Assembly: GCA_025200525.1 (NCBI GenBank)
Contig: CM045758.1
Location: 166,310,261 to 166,374,260, forward strand
DNA from: Camellia lanceoleosa
Lineage: Eukaryota > Streptophyta > Magnoliopsida > Ericales > Theaceae
Length of the DNA stretch: 64,000 nucleotides
Direction of reading: 5' to 3'
The position numbers and the translations under genes are program-made. A model generated the notes under the pieces. The model saw nothing but the letters and a program-made list of their open reading frames with translations. It did no database searches and was not told the DNA's origin. This document shows, one piece after another, positions 1 to 11,623 of this stretch. Position 1 is the first letter of the stretch. Each line of letters begins with the position of its first letter.

Positions 1-2052
1 CTTAACTTAGAATGTAAAGAATGCAAAGATACATTTTAGCTTAGCATGCAAAGATACATTTTATACCTGATCTTCTGGTGGTGGTGTATATGGATTCTCG
101 TCTTCTGCAGATTCCCTAAATGCCCGGTGGCCACTCGATGCATCAGGAACCTATGTTAGTCAGTGCATAATGTGTTAATCATATTCGAATTTCATACATA
201 AGCTTCAGTGAAAATTGAACTATCAAACAATTGTGATGTTTATATGGAACCTGTCTGTTGGGATCCACACTCGCCTCCTGTGACACAAGGGCCATCATCT
301 CAGCTCTCATCTGCTGCAACTGTGTAGAGAACTCTGCTCGAATCTCCTCCCTCAACTCATCCCTTAGCTCAGCACGAATCTGATCAATAGTCGATGGCTG
401 GGGTGTTGACTGTGATGGCCCAACACCATCTTTATACACCACTCTCCGAGGCACGATTCTCCCGTATGTGCGACAATATCCATGTGTGTCATGACCTATC
501 AACTCATGGAAAATGGCATTCCTAGCCTCCAAAGTCTGACCATCCTCAGGTAGCATAGAGAGTTGACGATTAAACTCATCCTGTATTGAATAAGACACAC
601 AAGTATACGCCAAATTAAGATGGTTGACACACAAAAAATAAACTTTAAATACAATCACAGGTGTTTGGAAACTACCAAGGTCTGGATAACCTCTGGGTCA
701 TCTACTCTACGTGTCATAAGCCAAACATTCATCTTATCGAAGAGACGCCCTTCTTTGGTCATCTAAATTTTTTTTAGAAATATGAAAATTAGAATCCAAA
801 TAATTTGCAAATATACAATGTTTATTTATATACAAAAATAAAACAATAAAATGTAAACCTCATGCCGTATCTGAGAGAAAGTAATGCATACTGTGGTATG
901 AGCTATGCCGTGAGCTCGCCGATTTTAGCGTTCCTACTTGCAATTTTCTATAACAAGTTCAACAAATGTAAGTATGTAAATATGATTTGTATGTTTACAT
1001 ATCATAAATATAACGTAATTGTATACCTCGGATCGAATGCGCCAATACTCCACAAGTTGTTCCCAATCGGCTTGGCACAACGTTCATAGGAACATCATCC
1101 TTCAGATTAGGATCAGAGCTTCTAGGCTTGAAATACTTAGCCTTAAGCTTGTTCTTGTGATCCTTCCATATGCTGTTGCAGTTTTTCATGCAGAGTGGCT
1201 TGTACTCCTCTGGACATAGATTCAAATTGTCCTATAAAACACAAAGTTTAAGGCTAAGTATAACACAAATTTGGATTTCGAATTGTGGACAAAAATATAC
1301 TTTTACCTTCACATCCTTCCAGATAGCATCAATAATATCATCAGGCACACTGTTCCAGTCAACAAAAGTAAGAGGAACAATGTTACCATTCCGGACAATA
1401 ATGCCAAGTTGAGTAGTTAACTTGGCCGCGTTATCCCCTATTGGGCAGTAATTTCCATCAAATTGTATGTCCAGCTTTTTACCAGTACCCCACTCTTTAA
1501 TACCCTTGGCACATCCTCTACCACGCCTACTCGAGGTTGATGAAGAACAAACATGACCTGCGATATACAATAATAATAAACAATATCAATGGTAACAACC
1601 AAATACAAATTTAAATAATGTGAATACAAATCATATCAAATAAACCTGATGTGGGCTGTGAAGAAGTCGAAGGGTCTGCAAAATACAATGACAATAAACA
1701 AGTTATATATAATGAGCATAAATAAATGTATGTGTAAATAATTTTCATGCAAATCAAAGCAAATTTATATACCTGCGGATGGCTCATAAGCTGATGATGA
1801 TAGCTGCTGTGGTGCCACTGATGGTGGACGCACCGATGGTAGGCGTGGAGGCTGAGTACATGGTAGCTGCTGTGGTGCCACTGATGGAGGTCGATACGGT
1901 GGTAATGGCCCCTCAGATGGTGGTGGCACTAATGGCCCCTCCGATGCTGGCCGATGTGATGCCTCCTCTGATGGTGGTGCTACTGATGTCCTGTTATGTA
2001 GCACATCAGACATCATGCGCCGGGGATGATCAGTCTTCCTCTTCCTTCCCAT
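1..2052 (-). pseudogene. CACTA second gene, Transposase_24 (Ptta/En/Spm-like) protein, spliced, 3' end off window
   Basis: The likely start is the ATG at 2052 (MGRKRKTDHPRR), a basic N-terminus followed by a Pro/Ser/Glu-rich repeat region (PPSEGPLPP, SVAPQQL) to about 1774. Further exons read as: a basic stretch RRGRGCAKGIKEWG and an IVPLTFVDWNSVP segment (about 1555-1310); CMKNCNSIWKDHKNKLKAKYF (about 1225-1095); DWEQLVEYWRIRS (about 1070-1030); HTTVCITFSQIRHE (about 910-862); GRLFDKMNVWLMTRRVDDPEV (about 765-680); an acidic coiled-coil-like segment with IRAELRDELREEIRAEF (about 580-250); and PYTPPPEDQ near 90-65. Intron-like AT-rich gaps separate them. The order matches the conserved Transposase_24 core (W-x-D…Y-W…SFA-x-I-R) followed by a charged tail. 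The family is thought to bind subterminal repeats; that role here is inferred. I did not confirm every splice site, so it may be intact or decayed. Confidence 0.7.
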
Positions 2053-2224
2053 AATAATCTGCAAGCAATATAACATTAATTGACATTAGAAACATAGACA
2101 ATGGTTTGTCATCAACTATAATATGACATGAATTGAACTAATACAATTACAAAGACAAAGTAAATTAAGAAATTGATGATTAACTACAACCTTGGCCTTA
2201 ATTGAATTACTAATTGATTACATA

Positions 2225-3095
2225 TCAGCCTATTTGAACATCAACTGTTTCCCCTAAAGCGGCTTCCCTCACCCAACCAACTTCTTCATCACGAAGCATT
2301 ATATTTTCTTCCAATTGTTGGCTCATGTATGGCTCGATTTGTGGATCAGTCGAACTCATATCAAATAAACCTCTTTGAGACATCTTCACTACGACTTGCC
2401 AGTCTGGTTGTAACGGGTCTGCAACATACCAAACTTGCTCTGCTTGGGACACCAAGATGAAAGGTTCATTGGTAATTCGATCATCTCGGTACAACAAATA
2501 ATTGAAGTTCACCAACGTGAAATTGAAGACATCTTCTTTCTTTCCGTGAATGTTGTCAATCCAATCACACTTAAACAACACATGTTTCTTCTCATTGGAA
2601 TATCGAATCTCAACAATATCTGTCAATTGTCCATAATAGTACACAGACCCCAGACGAGGATTCTTGTCTTTTCGACTAGCATAACTTATGGTATCTGCCT
2701 TCAAAGCTACACCACAATTTTGTGTGGCTCGACGATCATCCATGGCCTTTACTCGATAACGAAACCCATTCAGTATATACCCGTTGAACCTCCTTGCCAG
2801 GTTATGAGGACCATTTGCCAATAGAATAATCTCTTCAGAAAGTATGACATCAGTAGTCCTTCGCAAAGTTTGGACCTATTTAACACGAAAATGTAAAATT
2901 TAAAATGTAGATCGACTTAAGTAACTAGAATCTATAGAGTTAAATACATACATGTTCCTTGAACCAAATGTGAAAAGTTTCAAAATGTTCACGCCGAAGT
3001 TGATGATCGTCGACACGAGGCATTTTGAGCTTAAGTACTTCAAGGTGTTTGCTGTGTAGATTGAAATTTTAGCCATACCAAAAATTTAGTTGAAA
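2225..3095 (-). pseudogene. CACTA transposase gene, 3' part with DUF4216 domain
   Basis: The last coding segment (2866 to 2225, 213 codons) starts RRTTDVILSEEIILLANGP and contains ARRFNGYILNGFRYRVKA, the tract YYGQLTDIVEIRY, FKCDWIDNIHGKKED and a final PFILVSQAEQVWYVADP. These are hallmarks of the DUF4216 domain found downstream of DUF4218 in plant CACTA transposases. A short upstream exon (about 3090 to 2950) reads MPRVDDHQLRREHFETFHIW, with an intron of about 75 bp between. The gene ends in an acidic tail and a stop at 2225. It joins the segments at 3137-5752 as one transcription unit. This part is open and shows no internal break. Confidence 0.8.
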
Positions 3096-3136
3096 ATTCA
3101 ATAAAGCATAATAAAATATTGAGTGAGTGACTTAAC

Positions 3137-4090
3137 CTACTTTATGAATGGTTGAACCGCGCTTGTATTGCATAAGATGTACCGATGAGCTTGTACCCAA
3201 GAAGTATTATCAAGATAAAAGCTTGTGTTTTCACCAGTAGCATGACCCAAATTATCAGCACCACTATAGTTCCTCACGGGTCGACTAGATTTGGTTTCCA
3301 CATCACTGAGATATTGTGCACAAAAATTCATGCATTCTTCCATAAGATATCCTTTAGCAATTGATCCTTCAGGACGAGCTCTATTCCGCACGTATTGCTT
3401 CAAAGTAAGAAGATACCTCTCAATTGGATACATCCATCGAAACTGAATCGCTCCACCCAATAAGGCTTCATCAGCTAGATGTATAGGCAAGTGCTCCATT
3501 ATATCAAAAAAACTCGGAGGAAATATTTTCTCTAGATGACAAAGTGTTACAGCGATACGATCTTTAATATATTGCAAATCCGTCGCACGATTCACTTTCG
3601 AACACAATTGTCTAAAGAAATTGCTCAATTCAATCAAGGGTTCAATTACATTCTTCGGTAACGATCTGCGAATAGCCAATGGAATAAGTTGTTGCATCAA
3701 AATATGACTATCGTGGCTCTTAAGACCCCCAACGCTTCTATCATGTAAGCGCACACGACGTGATATATTGGATGAATACCCGTCGGGAACTCTTACTTCC
3801 TTCAACACTTTCAAGAACAAATCTTTCTCATCCTTGGTCATCGTGAATTGTGCTGGTGGTAAATAGGCTTTATTCGACCCTCTCAACTGCAAATGTAGGG
3901 GTTTTCTAATATTCATATCTTGTAAATCACGCCGAGCATTAACACCATCCTTCGATTTTCCTGCAACCCCTAATATTGTCCACAACACATTGTCACAAAC
4001 ATTCTTCTCTATATGCATCACATCGAGGTTGTGTCTTATTAGATTGTGCTCCCAATATGGCAATTCATAAAAGATACTCTTTTCTTCCAA
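3137..4090 (-). pseudogene. CACTA transposase gene, middle part (end of tnp2, DUF4218)
   Basis: 317 open codons. The N-terminal part (YELPYWEHNLIRHNLDVMHIEKNVCDN) is the highly conserved end of the tnp2 transposase domain, with the DVMHIEKN motif. It is followed by a DUF4218 region: LKSHDSHILMQQLIPLAIR, ELSNFFRQLCSK, FPPSFFDIMEHLPIHLADEA, GAIQFRWMYPIERYLLTLK and GSIAKGYLMEECMNFCAQYL. The upstream joint to the segment ending at 4185 is broken: between 4185 and 4090 the protein meets stop codons (at 4091 and near 4185), where related elements read straight through. I read this as decay rather than an intron, though an intron is not excluded. Confidence 0.82.
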
Positions 4091-4184
4091 CTATGGGTGC
4101 GATGTCCAACTTTCTCCTTCTCTACATCTCCTATGCCTCTCCTTAAGGTCATCCCTATTGTATTGGGTTAAAATACCCTCGATT

Positions 4185-5752
4185 CTAATTGTAGCAACAT
4201 CTCGGCCTGCACAACAATTTTGGTTTGAGTCGACTTCGACTACCATCAAATGATACTTTATCCTTCCGAAATTTATGGCCAGTAGGTAAAAATCTGCGAT
4301 GACCCAAGTATGATTGTTTCCTACTATGCTTCAACCAACACGATGTAGTTTCCTTATTGCAACAAGGACATGCATATTCGCCTTTAGTGCTCCATCCTGA
4401 CAAGTTTGCGTATGCAGGAAAATCACTAATTGTCCACAGTAAAGCTGCATGCATTTGAAACATTTGATTTGTTGATGCATCAAATGTTGACACACCCTCA
4501 TTCCATAGTTCTTTCAACTCCTCAATCAACGGTTGCATATAAACATCAATCTTGTCACCAGGTCCTTTCGGGCCGTCAATAAGCACGGATAAAATTAGAA
4601 ATGGTTGCTTCATGCACATCCATGGCGGCAAGTTGTATGGAATGAGCACAACAGGCCAAGTGCTATGAACTATGTTCATCGTCCTGAATGGGTTAAAACC
4701 ATCAGATGCTAAGCCAAGCCTTACACTTCGGCAATCATTACTAAAGTCAATATTCCGACGGTCAAAATCTTTCCATGCAAGGGAGTCAGCAGGATGCCTG
4801 AAGACACCATCATCAGTTCGTTCCTCTGCATGCCATCTCATTAACTTGGCCGTCTTGGATGACATAAACAACCTCTGCAACCTTGGCTTTAAAGGAAAAT
4901 ACCTCATCTGCTTTTGCGACTATTTGTTTGCCACCTGTGTTAGGACCATTTGAACCACCATCACCATTTGATTTCCATCTAGAACTGTTGCATATGACAC
5001 ATTTATCAAGATTGGCGTCCTCGTTTCGAAACAACATGCAACTGTTGGGACATGCATCCCACGTCTCATATGTGAAGCCCAAATCTGTTGTGACCTTTTG
5101 AGCTTTATAATATGAGTCCGGAAGTTTCACACCCAACGAAAACGCCTCATTCAATAACTCAAGCAACATGTCAACAGACTTGTCCGTCCACTGATTAAGC
5201 ACCTTCAAATGTAGAAGTCGAACAATGAATGACAAAGATGTGAACTTCTGACAACCCGGATACAATTCACTTTGTGCATCTTGAAGAAGTTTGAAATACT
5301 TTGCAGTCTCTGCATTTGGACCGAGCCGGGTTCGGATGCATGGGGATCGAGCCTCGTGGTTCATCACCCTCAGCACTTGTACCGGCATGTGGATTTCCCA
5401 TAGCCCCTTGTATCATTCCAATCATATCATCCCCAATGTCTGAATTAGCTAATGTTTCATTCTCTCTATTACCATGCAGAGATACGTAAGATTCCCCATG
5501 ATTAATCCAATGTTTGTATTTTTTAAAAAAACCATTCAAAATCAGATGCTCCCGTACACCCTCTCGTACAAAATAGTATCGATTCTCACACTTCCTACAC
5601 GGACAACTGATCATCGAACCTTCAACCCTATTGGTGTAGGCAAACACAAGGAATTCATCAATTCCATTAATGTATTCGCTCGACATCCTATTTGGCAAAT
5701 CAATCCAACTCTTATCCATCATCTGTACACATCCACAAAAATATCTCATCAA
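4185..5752 (-). pseudogene. CACTA transposase gene, 5' part (Transpos_assoc and tnp2 core), frame-broken
   Basis: Reading down from the ATG at 5752 or 5749, the first 100 residues form a transposase-associated domain: WIDLPNRMSSEYINGIDEFLVFA, then ISCPCRKCENRYY with the CPC-x2-C pattern, then LILNGFFKKYKHWINHGE. The protein then changes frame near 5340 (segment 5388-4813: AETAKYFKLLQDAQSELYPG, LPDSYYKAQKVTTDLG, CPNSCMLFRNE, CVICNSSRWK). It changes frame again near 4905 (segment 4907-4185: LRYFPLKPRLQRLFMSSKTA, MRWHAEERTDDGVFRHPADS, RLGLASDGFNPFRTMN, VVLIPYNLPPWMCMK, LWTISDFPAYANLSGWSTKG, CPCCNKET). These are the successive blocks of the tnp2 family. The two one-base frame changes, with no intron-like sequence between blocks, indicate a defective copy. 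Confidence 0.82.
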
Positions 5753-7215
5753 AGTAACTCTAAATATAATACCTTTAACTCAAACCTATTCGAAAAAATA
5801 CTCAAAACTCATCTATTTAAGTTTGACTAAGAAATTCTTCGCCTATTGCCAACTGTCATGTTTTTATTTGTTGCATGATGACATTTAAGCATAGCAAAGC
5901 TTTTGATACATACACAAATCAAGGTTGTTTCAATTATCTGTTATAATGGTGCCCATTTCCTATCATTAAGCATAGAGCATGAACGTGCATAAGGAGATAA
6001 TATAAGACTGACAATTCATAAGCATAGAGCATGAACGTGCATAAGGAATACATGGAGTATAAGATTGGAGTGGAGGAAAGTAGCCTAGGAGAGAAGTATG
6101 GGAAGGATGATGTGCTGATAAAGGATCCAATGTCCTTACAAAAGAAGGGTTGGTCCACAGAAATTATGGACATTTACTTAGAGCAGCAAAATGTGAAATT
6201 GGATTTGGTTAGGTTTAGGAAATATTTGAAGAAAGCATATGAAAAGGCAATTATCTCCATGGAAAAAAATGGTGAGCATGTGTCATGAAAGAGTCATATT
6301 ACTCTACCTGTGATTGATTTTGTGTTTTAAACTCATTGGTCTGTAAATACTAATGGTGATTGAGTATCATGTTAAAATTCAAATATATTCCAATAATCCA
6401 AGATATTTAAAGCATCATTATATAATTTTTACCCCCTATAATTTTCCACAAATCACCGTAAAGTTCAACCTTGAACAAAAAATGAAACCATCATGGCCTT
6501 AAAAACAAAATGCCTCTTGATTTAAGCAGAGACATAAGATCATAGATTATTTGACATAAGAACCACAAATCTAAAGCCCAAAGAATAAAAGGTTTCATTT
6601 TAATTTATATTTTTAACATATCTAATTTTTTTTCTTGTAAATGAATAAACAAAGTCATAAGTGCTATTTCATATACATTTATTATATATGAAAATTTAAT
6701 AACACTCTTTAAATTTGACATATATGAGGTATGAATTCTAACAATTTTTTTCTTAAACTCGGCATTGAATGAGCATACAAAATCTTTCATCTTCAATGGA
6801 AAAAAAGAAAAAGAAAAAGTGAACATAGATTGAAAAAAGAAAAAAAAAAAAAAAAAAAGTCAAGGTGCACCAACTACAATCCAAACATTTTACCCTCGTG
6901 TGTTATTTCAAATATATAGGAATACAGATAGATACAGAAAAATACATATACATTGGGACATGGATGTTTTTCAGAAGTAGGTTCTATCAATAAATCTTGT
7001 AAAATTCTAAAAACAAACACACTTCAAATTGATCTTATAATCAAACACAAAACAAATAATTGTTCAGTGTTATAACAGAAATGATAGGGTGCATACAGAA
7101 ATAAACATCATCCCAAACCCATCTCTATGCAAACCCCAAACCCATTCCACCAAATTTCCATTCCCCTCTTTCTCAATAACCCTCCTTCCACTAGCCACCA
7201 CAAGCACCACAGCTA

Positions 7216-7246
<31 letters not shown>

Positions 7247-7461
7247 CAGAGAGAGAGAGAGACAGAGAGAGCATACGGTGAGTGAGAAACTCGTCGCCGG
7301 TCACCGTCGCCGCACCACCGCACCACAGCTAGCCTGCACGTCGCTCGTCGAGAGAGATGCCAAGTTCGCCGTTCTTCGCACTCGAACAAATTAGGGATTT
7401 CAAGATTTAGGGAAACGTTGCAGCGCGAAGATGAAAAGAGAGGGGGAAATTTTTTTTAGTT
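5753..7461. other. 5' non-coding region of the CACTA element
   Basis: AT-rich leader and promoter side of the minus-strand transposase gene. It contains a roughly 31-bp near-perfect direct repeat (5966-5997 and 6019-6050). An 85-codon + strand frame lies at 6031-6288 (MNVHKEYMEYKIGVEESSLG…), which I cannot assign and which may be chance or a captured scrap. A poly-A run lies at 6839-6858, and a TA/GA microsatellite at 7218-7270. From 7270 to 7430 the sequence is GC-richer (CGTCGCCGG motifs) and could be a 5' UTR or promoter CpG patch. Confidence 0.5.
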
Positions 7462-7740
7462 TTTGCGACGGTAATTATACACCGTCGCAAATGATTTATT
7501 ATTTATATAAACGACGCCGTTCTGATAAGTTGTTTGCGACGGCCACTAACGCCGTCTCAAAAAAAAAACTTTTAGCGACGGTAAAAAAAACGCCGTCGCT
7601 AATACTTCCTTTTTTCCCACTATTCGCGTAGTTTTATTTGCGACGGTAAAATGCCGTCGCTAAAGGGATTATTTGCGACGGGTTAATCTACCGTCGCAAA
7701 AGCTCATTTTTTGCGACGGGAACGCGCACCGTCGCAAAAG
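7462..7740. repeat. CACTA subterminal repeats arranged as small hairpins
   Basis: TTTGCGACGG or AGCGACGG on one strand is followed 8-25 bp later by its complement CCGTCGCAAA or CCGTCGCTAA. Five clear pairs occur: near 7464-7492, 7573-7602, 7639-7663, 7672-7700 and 7709-7738, with a weaker one near 7529-7556. Such repeats are the established binding sites for the TnpA-like protein in CACTA elements. Here nearly every site is half of an inverted pair. Confidence 0.85.
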
Positions 7741-7750
7741 ATTCCGTGTT

Positions 7751-7772
7751 TATATGCCCTTTTCTTGTAGTG
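7751..7772 (-). repeat. CACTA terminal inverted repeat (right-hand copy)
   Basis: Read on the minus strand from 7772 it begins CACTACAAGAAAAGGGCAT. The CACTAC start, the AAGAAAA core and the adjacent subterminal hairpins define the transposon end. The flanking triplet CCA at 7773-7775 would be one copy of the 3-bp target duplication; the partner is outside the window. Confidence 0.85.
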
Positions 7773-8639
7773 CCACTAGCTAAAACCATCATTGTAGATA
7801 ACAAATAAGTTAACACAAGTTAACAACTGACAAGTTTAACACATATACTAACAGCTCTACTGTGAGAGCAAAAACAAAAAATAACTAGTTAAAAAATAAC
7901 AATTGACACTAACACATGCTCTAATAATTTCACTGTAGATGCTCTTACAATGCTACCGTCTCACCCTCTTCATTAATGCCTTTACCAAGCTTATCAAACA
8001 ATGCTTGCATCCTCTCATTCCTTGGAAACAGTGATGTTGTTTGGTCCACTTTATAAGAGTTATTTTGAAAAGATGGTAAAAAGTAATTTTTTAATTTTTA
8101 ATTAAGTTTTTGATTTTTTTAGACAAATAATTTGGAAAATTGATAAAAATTGACTTTTGACTTTTTTGATTAATATTTGTTTATAATGTCAAATCATAAC
8201 GAAATGACCAAAATATCCCTAACCAATTGAAAAATTACACATTTTCACCCTTTCATTTTCCACCTATGAAGGGTAATTTCGCAATTTTTCTTTTGGCTTA
8301 TAACCAACATCTCAAATCAATTTATGGCCAAAAAAAATCATTTTTTGCGTTTTCGCAAAAAGTCAAAACGTCACTTATATCTTTCTTCCCAAATTGAGCC
8401 TTAAGTCTGTTTGTAGCTTTTTAAAGCCTTGAAAGCTATGCAAGAGTGTTTGATACAATTTGTATGTACAATATAAATAGGTAAAAATAACCTAAATAAT
8501 TTTTAAAAAAATATTAGATAAATTGAACATGCTTTTTTACTCGCTAATTATTGCAAAAACAAAGGTAAATGTGTTTTTGATTTCTGTTGATTTTAAACTT
8601 TCACCTTGCTTGAAATTGTACCAAACAAATTTAAGTTGA

Positions 8640-8911
8640 GTTTAATAGAGTTTTTTAAATATGATTTGAAAATAGAGTTATATTTTGAGTTTGTGAGTTT
8701 AGAAATTATGATTTGAGTGTAAAAAATTTATTTGGTAAATAAGTTTTGAAAAGAGTTTTGAATTGAGTGAGAACGTGACATATGATATTTGATACAAAAA
8801 TTTATAGCTCATAACCAAACACACAACTCAAATTCTATTAAAGTTCATAAAAAATTTTAAAAAATTCAGAAAATATTTTTTATTGAATATATAAAAATTA
8901 ACATATGTCAA

Positions 8912-8950
<39 letters not shown>

Positions 8951-9145
8951 ATACTATTCCGGTCAACCGACTAGAAGACCGGTGGGACGTCCTGTAGAAC
9001 GTTTGGTGGGACGACCGGTTAGTCTAAATTTTTCCTCCTTCAACCACGTTTTTAAAAGTAAATGTAAAATTAATTTTTAAAAATCATAAATAAATACCAT
9101 GTACAAATTAAGTTCTGGAACGGAGCGCCACCAAACATAGCCTTA
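8640..9145. mobile_element. AT-rich MITE-like element, copy 1 of a family
   Basis: Shares long stretches with 31856-32312: both have ATTTTGAGTTTGTG, then ATTATGATTTGAGTGTA, then GATACAAAAATTTA.AGCTCATAAC (with CAACTCATAAC in the other copy), AAAAAATTTTAAAAA, and a long poly-A followed by a GC-richer segment ending in ACCAAACA.AGCC. The left terminal repeat is not recognisable here, so this copy is probably truncated or diverged. Confidence 0.5.
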
Positions 9146-10511
9146 TTTTTGTTTTGTTGTTTTCTTTGGGGAGAGTGGGCCAGTTGGCCACGCGAACCAC
9201 AATGCTTGCCAAACACCATTTTCACACGAGACCAACGTGGCCATGAATGCTAGCTTTAATTTGTTACTTTTTCAATAATTAGAAAAGGTGGTGTTGAGGA
9301 ACCGGTTTTGTATATTAATTGGATATTAGGCGATATTATTTTTTACTAATCGTATATATTTATATTTTATTATTTTTTAAATGTTTTATATAAGTGTAGG
9401 GGATTTTATTATCAAAAATTCAATCACAATAATAAAAAGTATTACATAATATATATTATACTTGCATACAAAATTTATTCAGTGTTAAAGGTGTACAGAA
9501 GTACAAAAAAAAGAGAGAAAATTGAAAATTGACAAAAAGAAAACAAGTAGGAACACATAAAAGCATGCCCCAGCGCGCGCGCGGGGGGGGGGGGAATGTA
9601 TTTTGTTATATATTTTTGAGATAATTTTTTTTTTTTTGCAAGAGTTACGACAATTTGTAATTTTGAAATAAAGTTACGTATTTTGTAATAATATTATGCA
9701 TTTTTTGTGGTCCAAACATTTTCTAACGATAAAATACGTAACAATGCTAAAAAAATTACATAATTTCATTTACGAATCACAAATTATCATAACTTTTATG
9801 AAAAATATGTATAACATTTATTATAAAAATACATAATATACATCAAAAAATATGTAACAAGATGCAATTGTGATAACAAGTGTCTTGGTTATGACTAGTA
9901 CTATATTATTGAAAGACAGATGCTAACAAGTATATTTACAAAATTATGAAAATAGTTTTAATTTTTTTTTTTTTTTTGCAATCAATAAAAAATTATTTTG
10001 AACTTAATAAAAATTAATTAATTTAATTTAACTTATTTATTTATTGATTTTTTTTTTTGTTTCCAACAACACTTGAATTTTTTTTAAAAAAAAATTCATG
10101 TGAAAGAGCAATGCTATAAAAAAATCACAAAATTTATGTAAAATAATCTAGCTTAGTGGTTGGCCTAATAAGGGATTATCTGTCATAAATTGTTATATCT
10201 TCATCTCTCAAAATAACCACAATCCTATGATTATGTTTGAAAATTTCAATATTTTACAAATGAAATGTAATTTAATAATTACAAGTATTTTTAAAATAAT
10301 ATTATAATTATGTCTAAAAAATTCAATATTTCAAAAATTGATACATAATTTAATAGTTACAAGTATTTTTAAAAGAAAGGGAGAAATTAAATACAAAAAA
10401 TCCTTTGTCAATACCTCGTACTGTAATGAATTCATTAAAATCTTTTAATTAGAAGAATTTTTACATCTTATCATTTTAGTGGAAAATTCTATAACATTTG
10501 AGAGGGCTTAA

Positions 10512-10542
<31 letters not shown>

Positions 10543-10654
10543 TTAATAGGACAACAAAGAAATCCGAGCTAGAAAACCACAGTGCAAAACAGCTACGAAC
10601 ATGTCAACGTCACGGAAATAAGAATTGAGCAACGCCTACGTCTACCAAATTTTA

Positions 10655-10850
10655 GGCTTTATTTGTCCTAATTTTAAAAAGTTAAAAAGTCAAAAAATTA
10701 CCATCTTATTTAAGTCATATCATCTTATTTAATTCACATCAATTTTTTACCATATCATTTCAAACCCAATCTATACTCAGTCCATATTTTATAAAAAATC
10801 AAAAAATATATTTATTTAGATCATCTCAAACTACCCTTTAATACACTACA
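10655..10850. mobile_element. MITE-like fragment related, inverted, to 17545-17700
   Basis: The tract ACCATCTTATTTAAGTCATA and following bases are the reverse complement of a matching tract at 17580-17625. The fragment is bracketed by two copies of CTACCAAATTTTAG (10642-10656 and 10850-10864), which could be a target duplication or part of the repeat. Confidence 0.4.
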
Positions 10851-11525
10851 CCTACCAAATTTTAGCTTGTTTGAATAGCTTCAATGCCGGTCATTTGATT
10901 GTTCATTCGGTAATAGAGGTGATAGTCGCGACTGATAAGAATTGCATTGATCATTTAGATGATCATTCGGGTGGTCAATTGATATGCATAAATTCAAATG
11001 ATTTGAACAAATTTAAATTTGATAAATGAGTCATTTTTTATAAGAATTCAATAATCTCATGTAAGTTATTATATTTTTAACTCCAAATAATTTTCTTAAA
11101 TAAAATTCCTTACTATAAAATCATGTTACACATGATCAAAACATTTGACACAAAATTTATTTATTTAGATAAATTACAAATATACTTCTTAATATTTACT
11201 TAAAATATAAATTACTCCATGTAGTTATAAAAAATTACATCTTGCCTAATGAAATTTTTAATTTCATAACAAATAATCATTTTATTAATAAATCATCAAG
11301 TTAATTAATAATTATTAATGATATCATAAATTTATTTTAATAAATAATTCAAGTAATTTTATTATTGTATATAAAAACAGTTAAGAATTTTATTTTCTTA
11401 ATTAATTTTGTTAAATAAAAAATTTTAACAAGAGAATATTTCTAATTTTTTAAACTATAAAAAATAATCTATATTTTAAATAAATTTCAAAAAGTATATT
11501 TGTGATTTACCCTATTTGTTCTTAA

Positions 11526-11623
11526 CTAACTGACTTTGATAGCCATTGATGATACGTGTTGTGTATATCTAAAGCTAATAGACTTTGCCAGCCATTGACG
11601 ATACGTGTTATGTATATCTAAAA
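11526..11623. repeat. 49-bp imperfect tandem duplication
   Basis: Two adjacent units start with CTAA(C/T) and share AGCCATTGA(T/C)GATACGTGTT(G/A)TGTATATCTAAA. The unit starts are 11526 and 11575, and the two differ at a few positions. No coding content. Confidence 0.7.

Larger units (their letters stand above)
1..7772 (-). mobile_element. CACTA (En/Spm) DNA transposon, right-hand part, left end outside the window
   Basis: The element reads on the minus strand. Its 5' terminus is the inverted repeat ending in TTCTTGTAGTG at 7772, the complement of a CACTA terminus. Directly inside lie many GCGACGG/CCGTCGC subterminal repeats. Next come, in order, a tnp2-type transposase gene (5752 to 2225) and a second gene of the Transposase_24 type (2052 to beyond base 1). 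This two-gene order, TIR plus subterminal repeats plus TnpD-like and TnpA-like genes, is the established layout of plant CACTA elements. The 3' half of the second gene, the other TIR and the 3-bp target duplication are not in the window. Frame breaks in the first gene suggest an inactive copy. Confidence 0.9.

Noticed and set aside
4672..5489. Open frames on the + strand over the CACTA transposase
   Set aside because: Shadows of the minus-strand tnp2 gene; no domain features.
6031..6288. 85-codon + strand frame as a real gene
   Set aside because: No family recognised, no promoter or splice context, and it overlaps a 31-bp direct repeat inside the transposon leader; kept only as a note in the region entry.
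7218..7250. TATA-rich run as a promoter for a + strand gene
   Set aside because: It is a simple (TA)n(GA)n microsatellite, and the frame after it (7089-7394) crosses low-complexity sequence inside the CACTA element.
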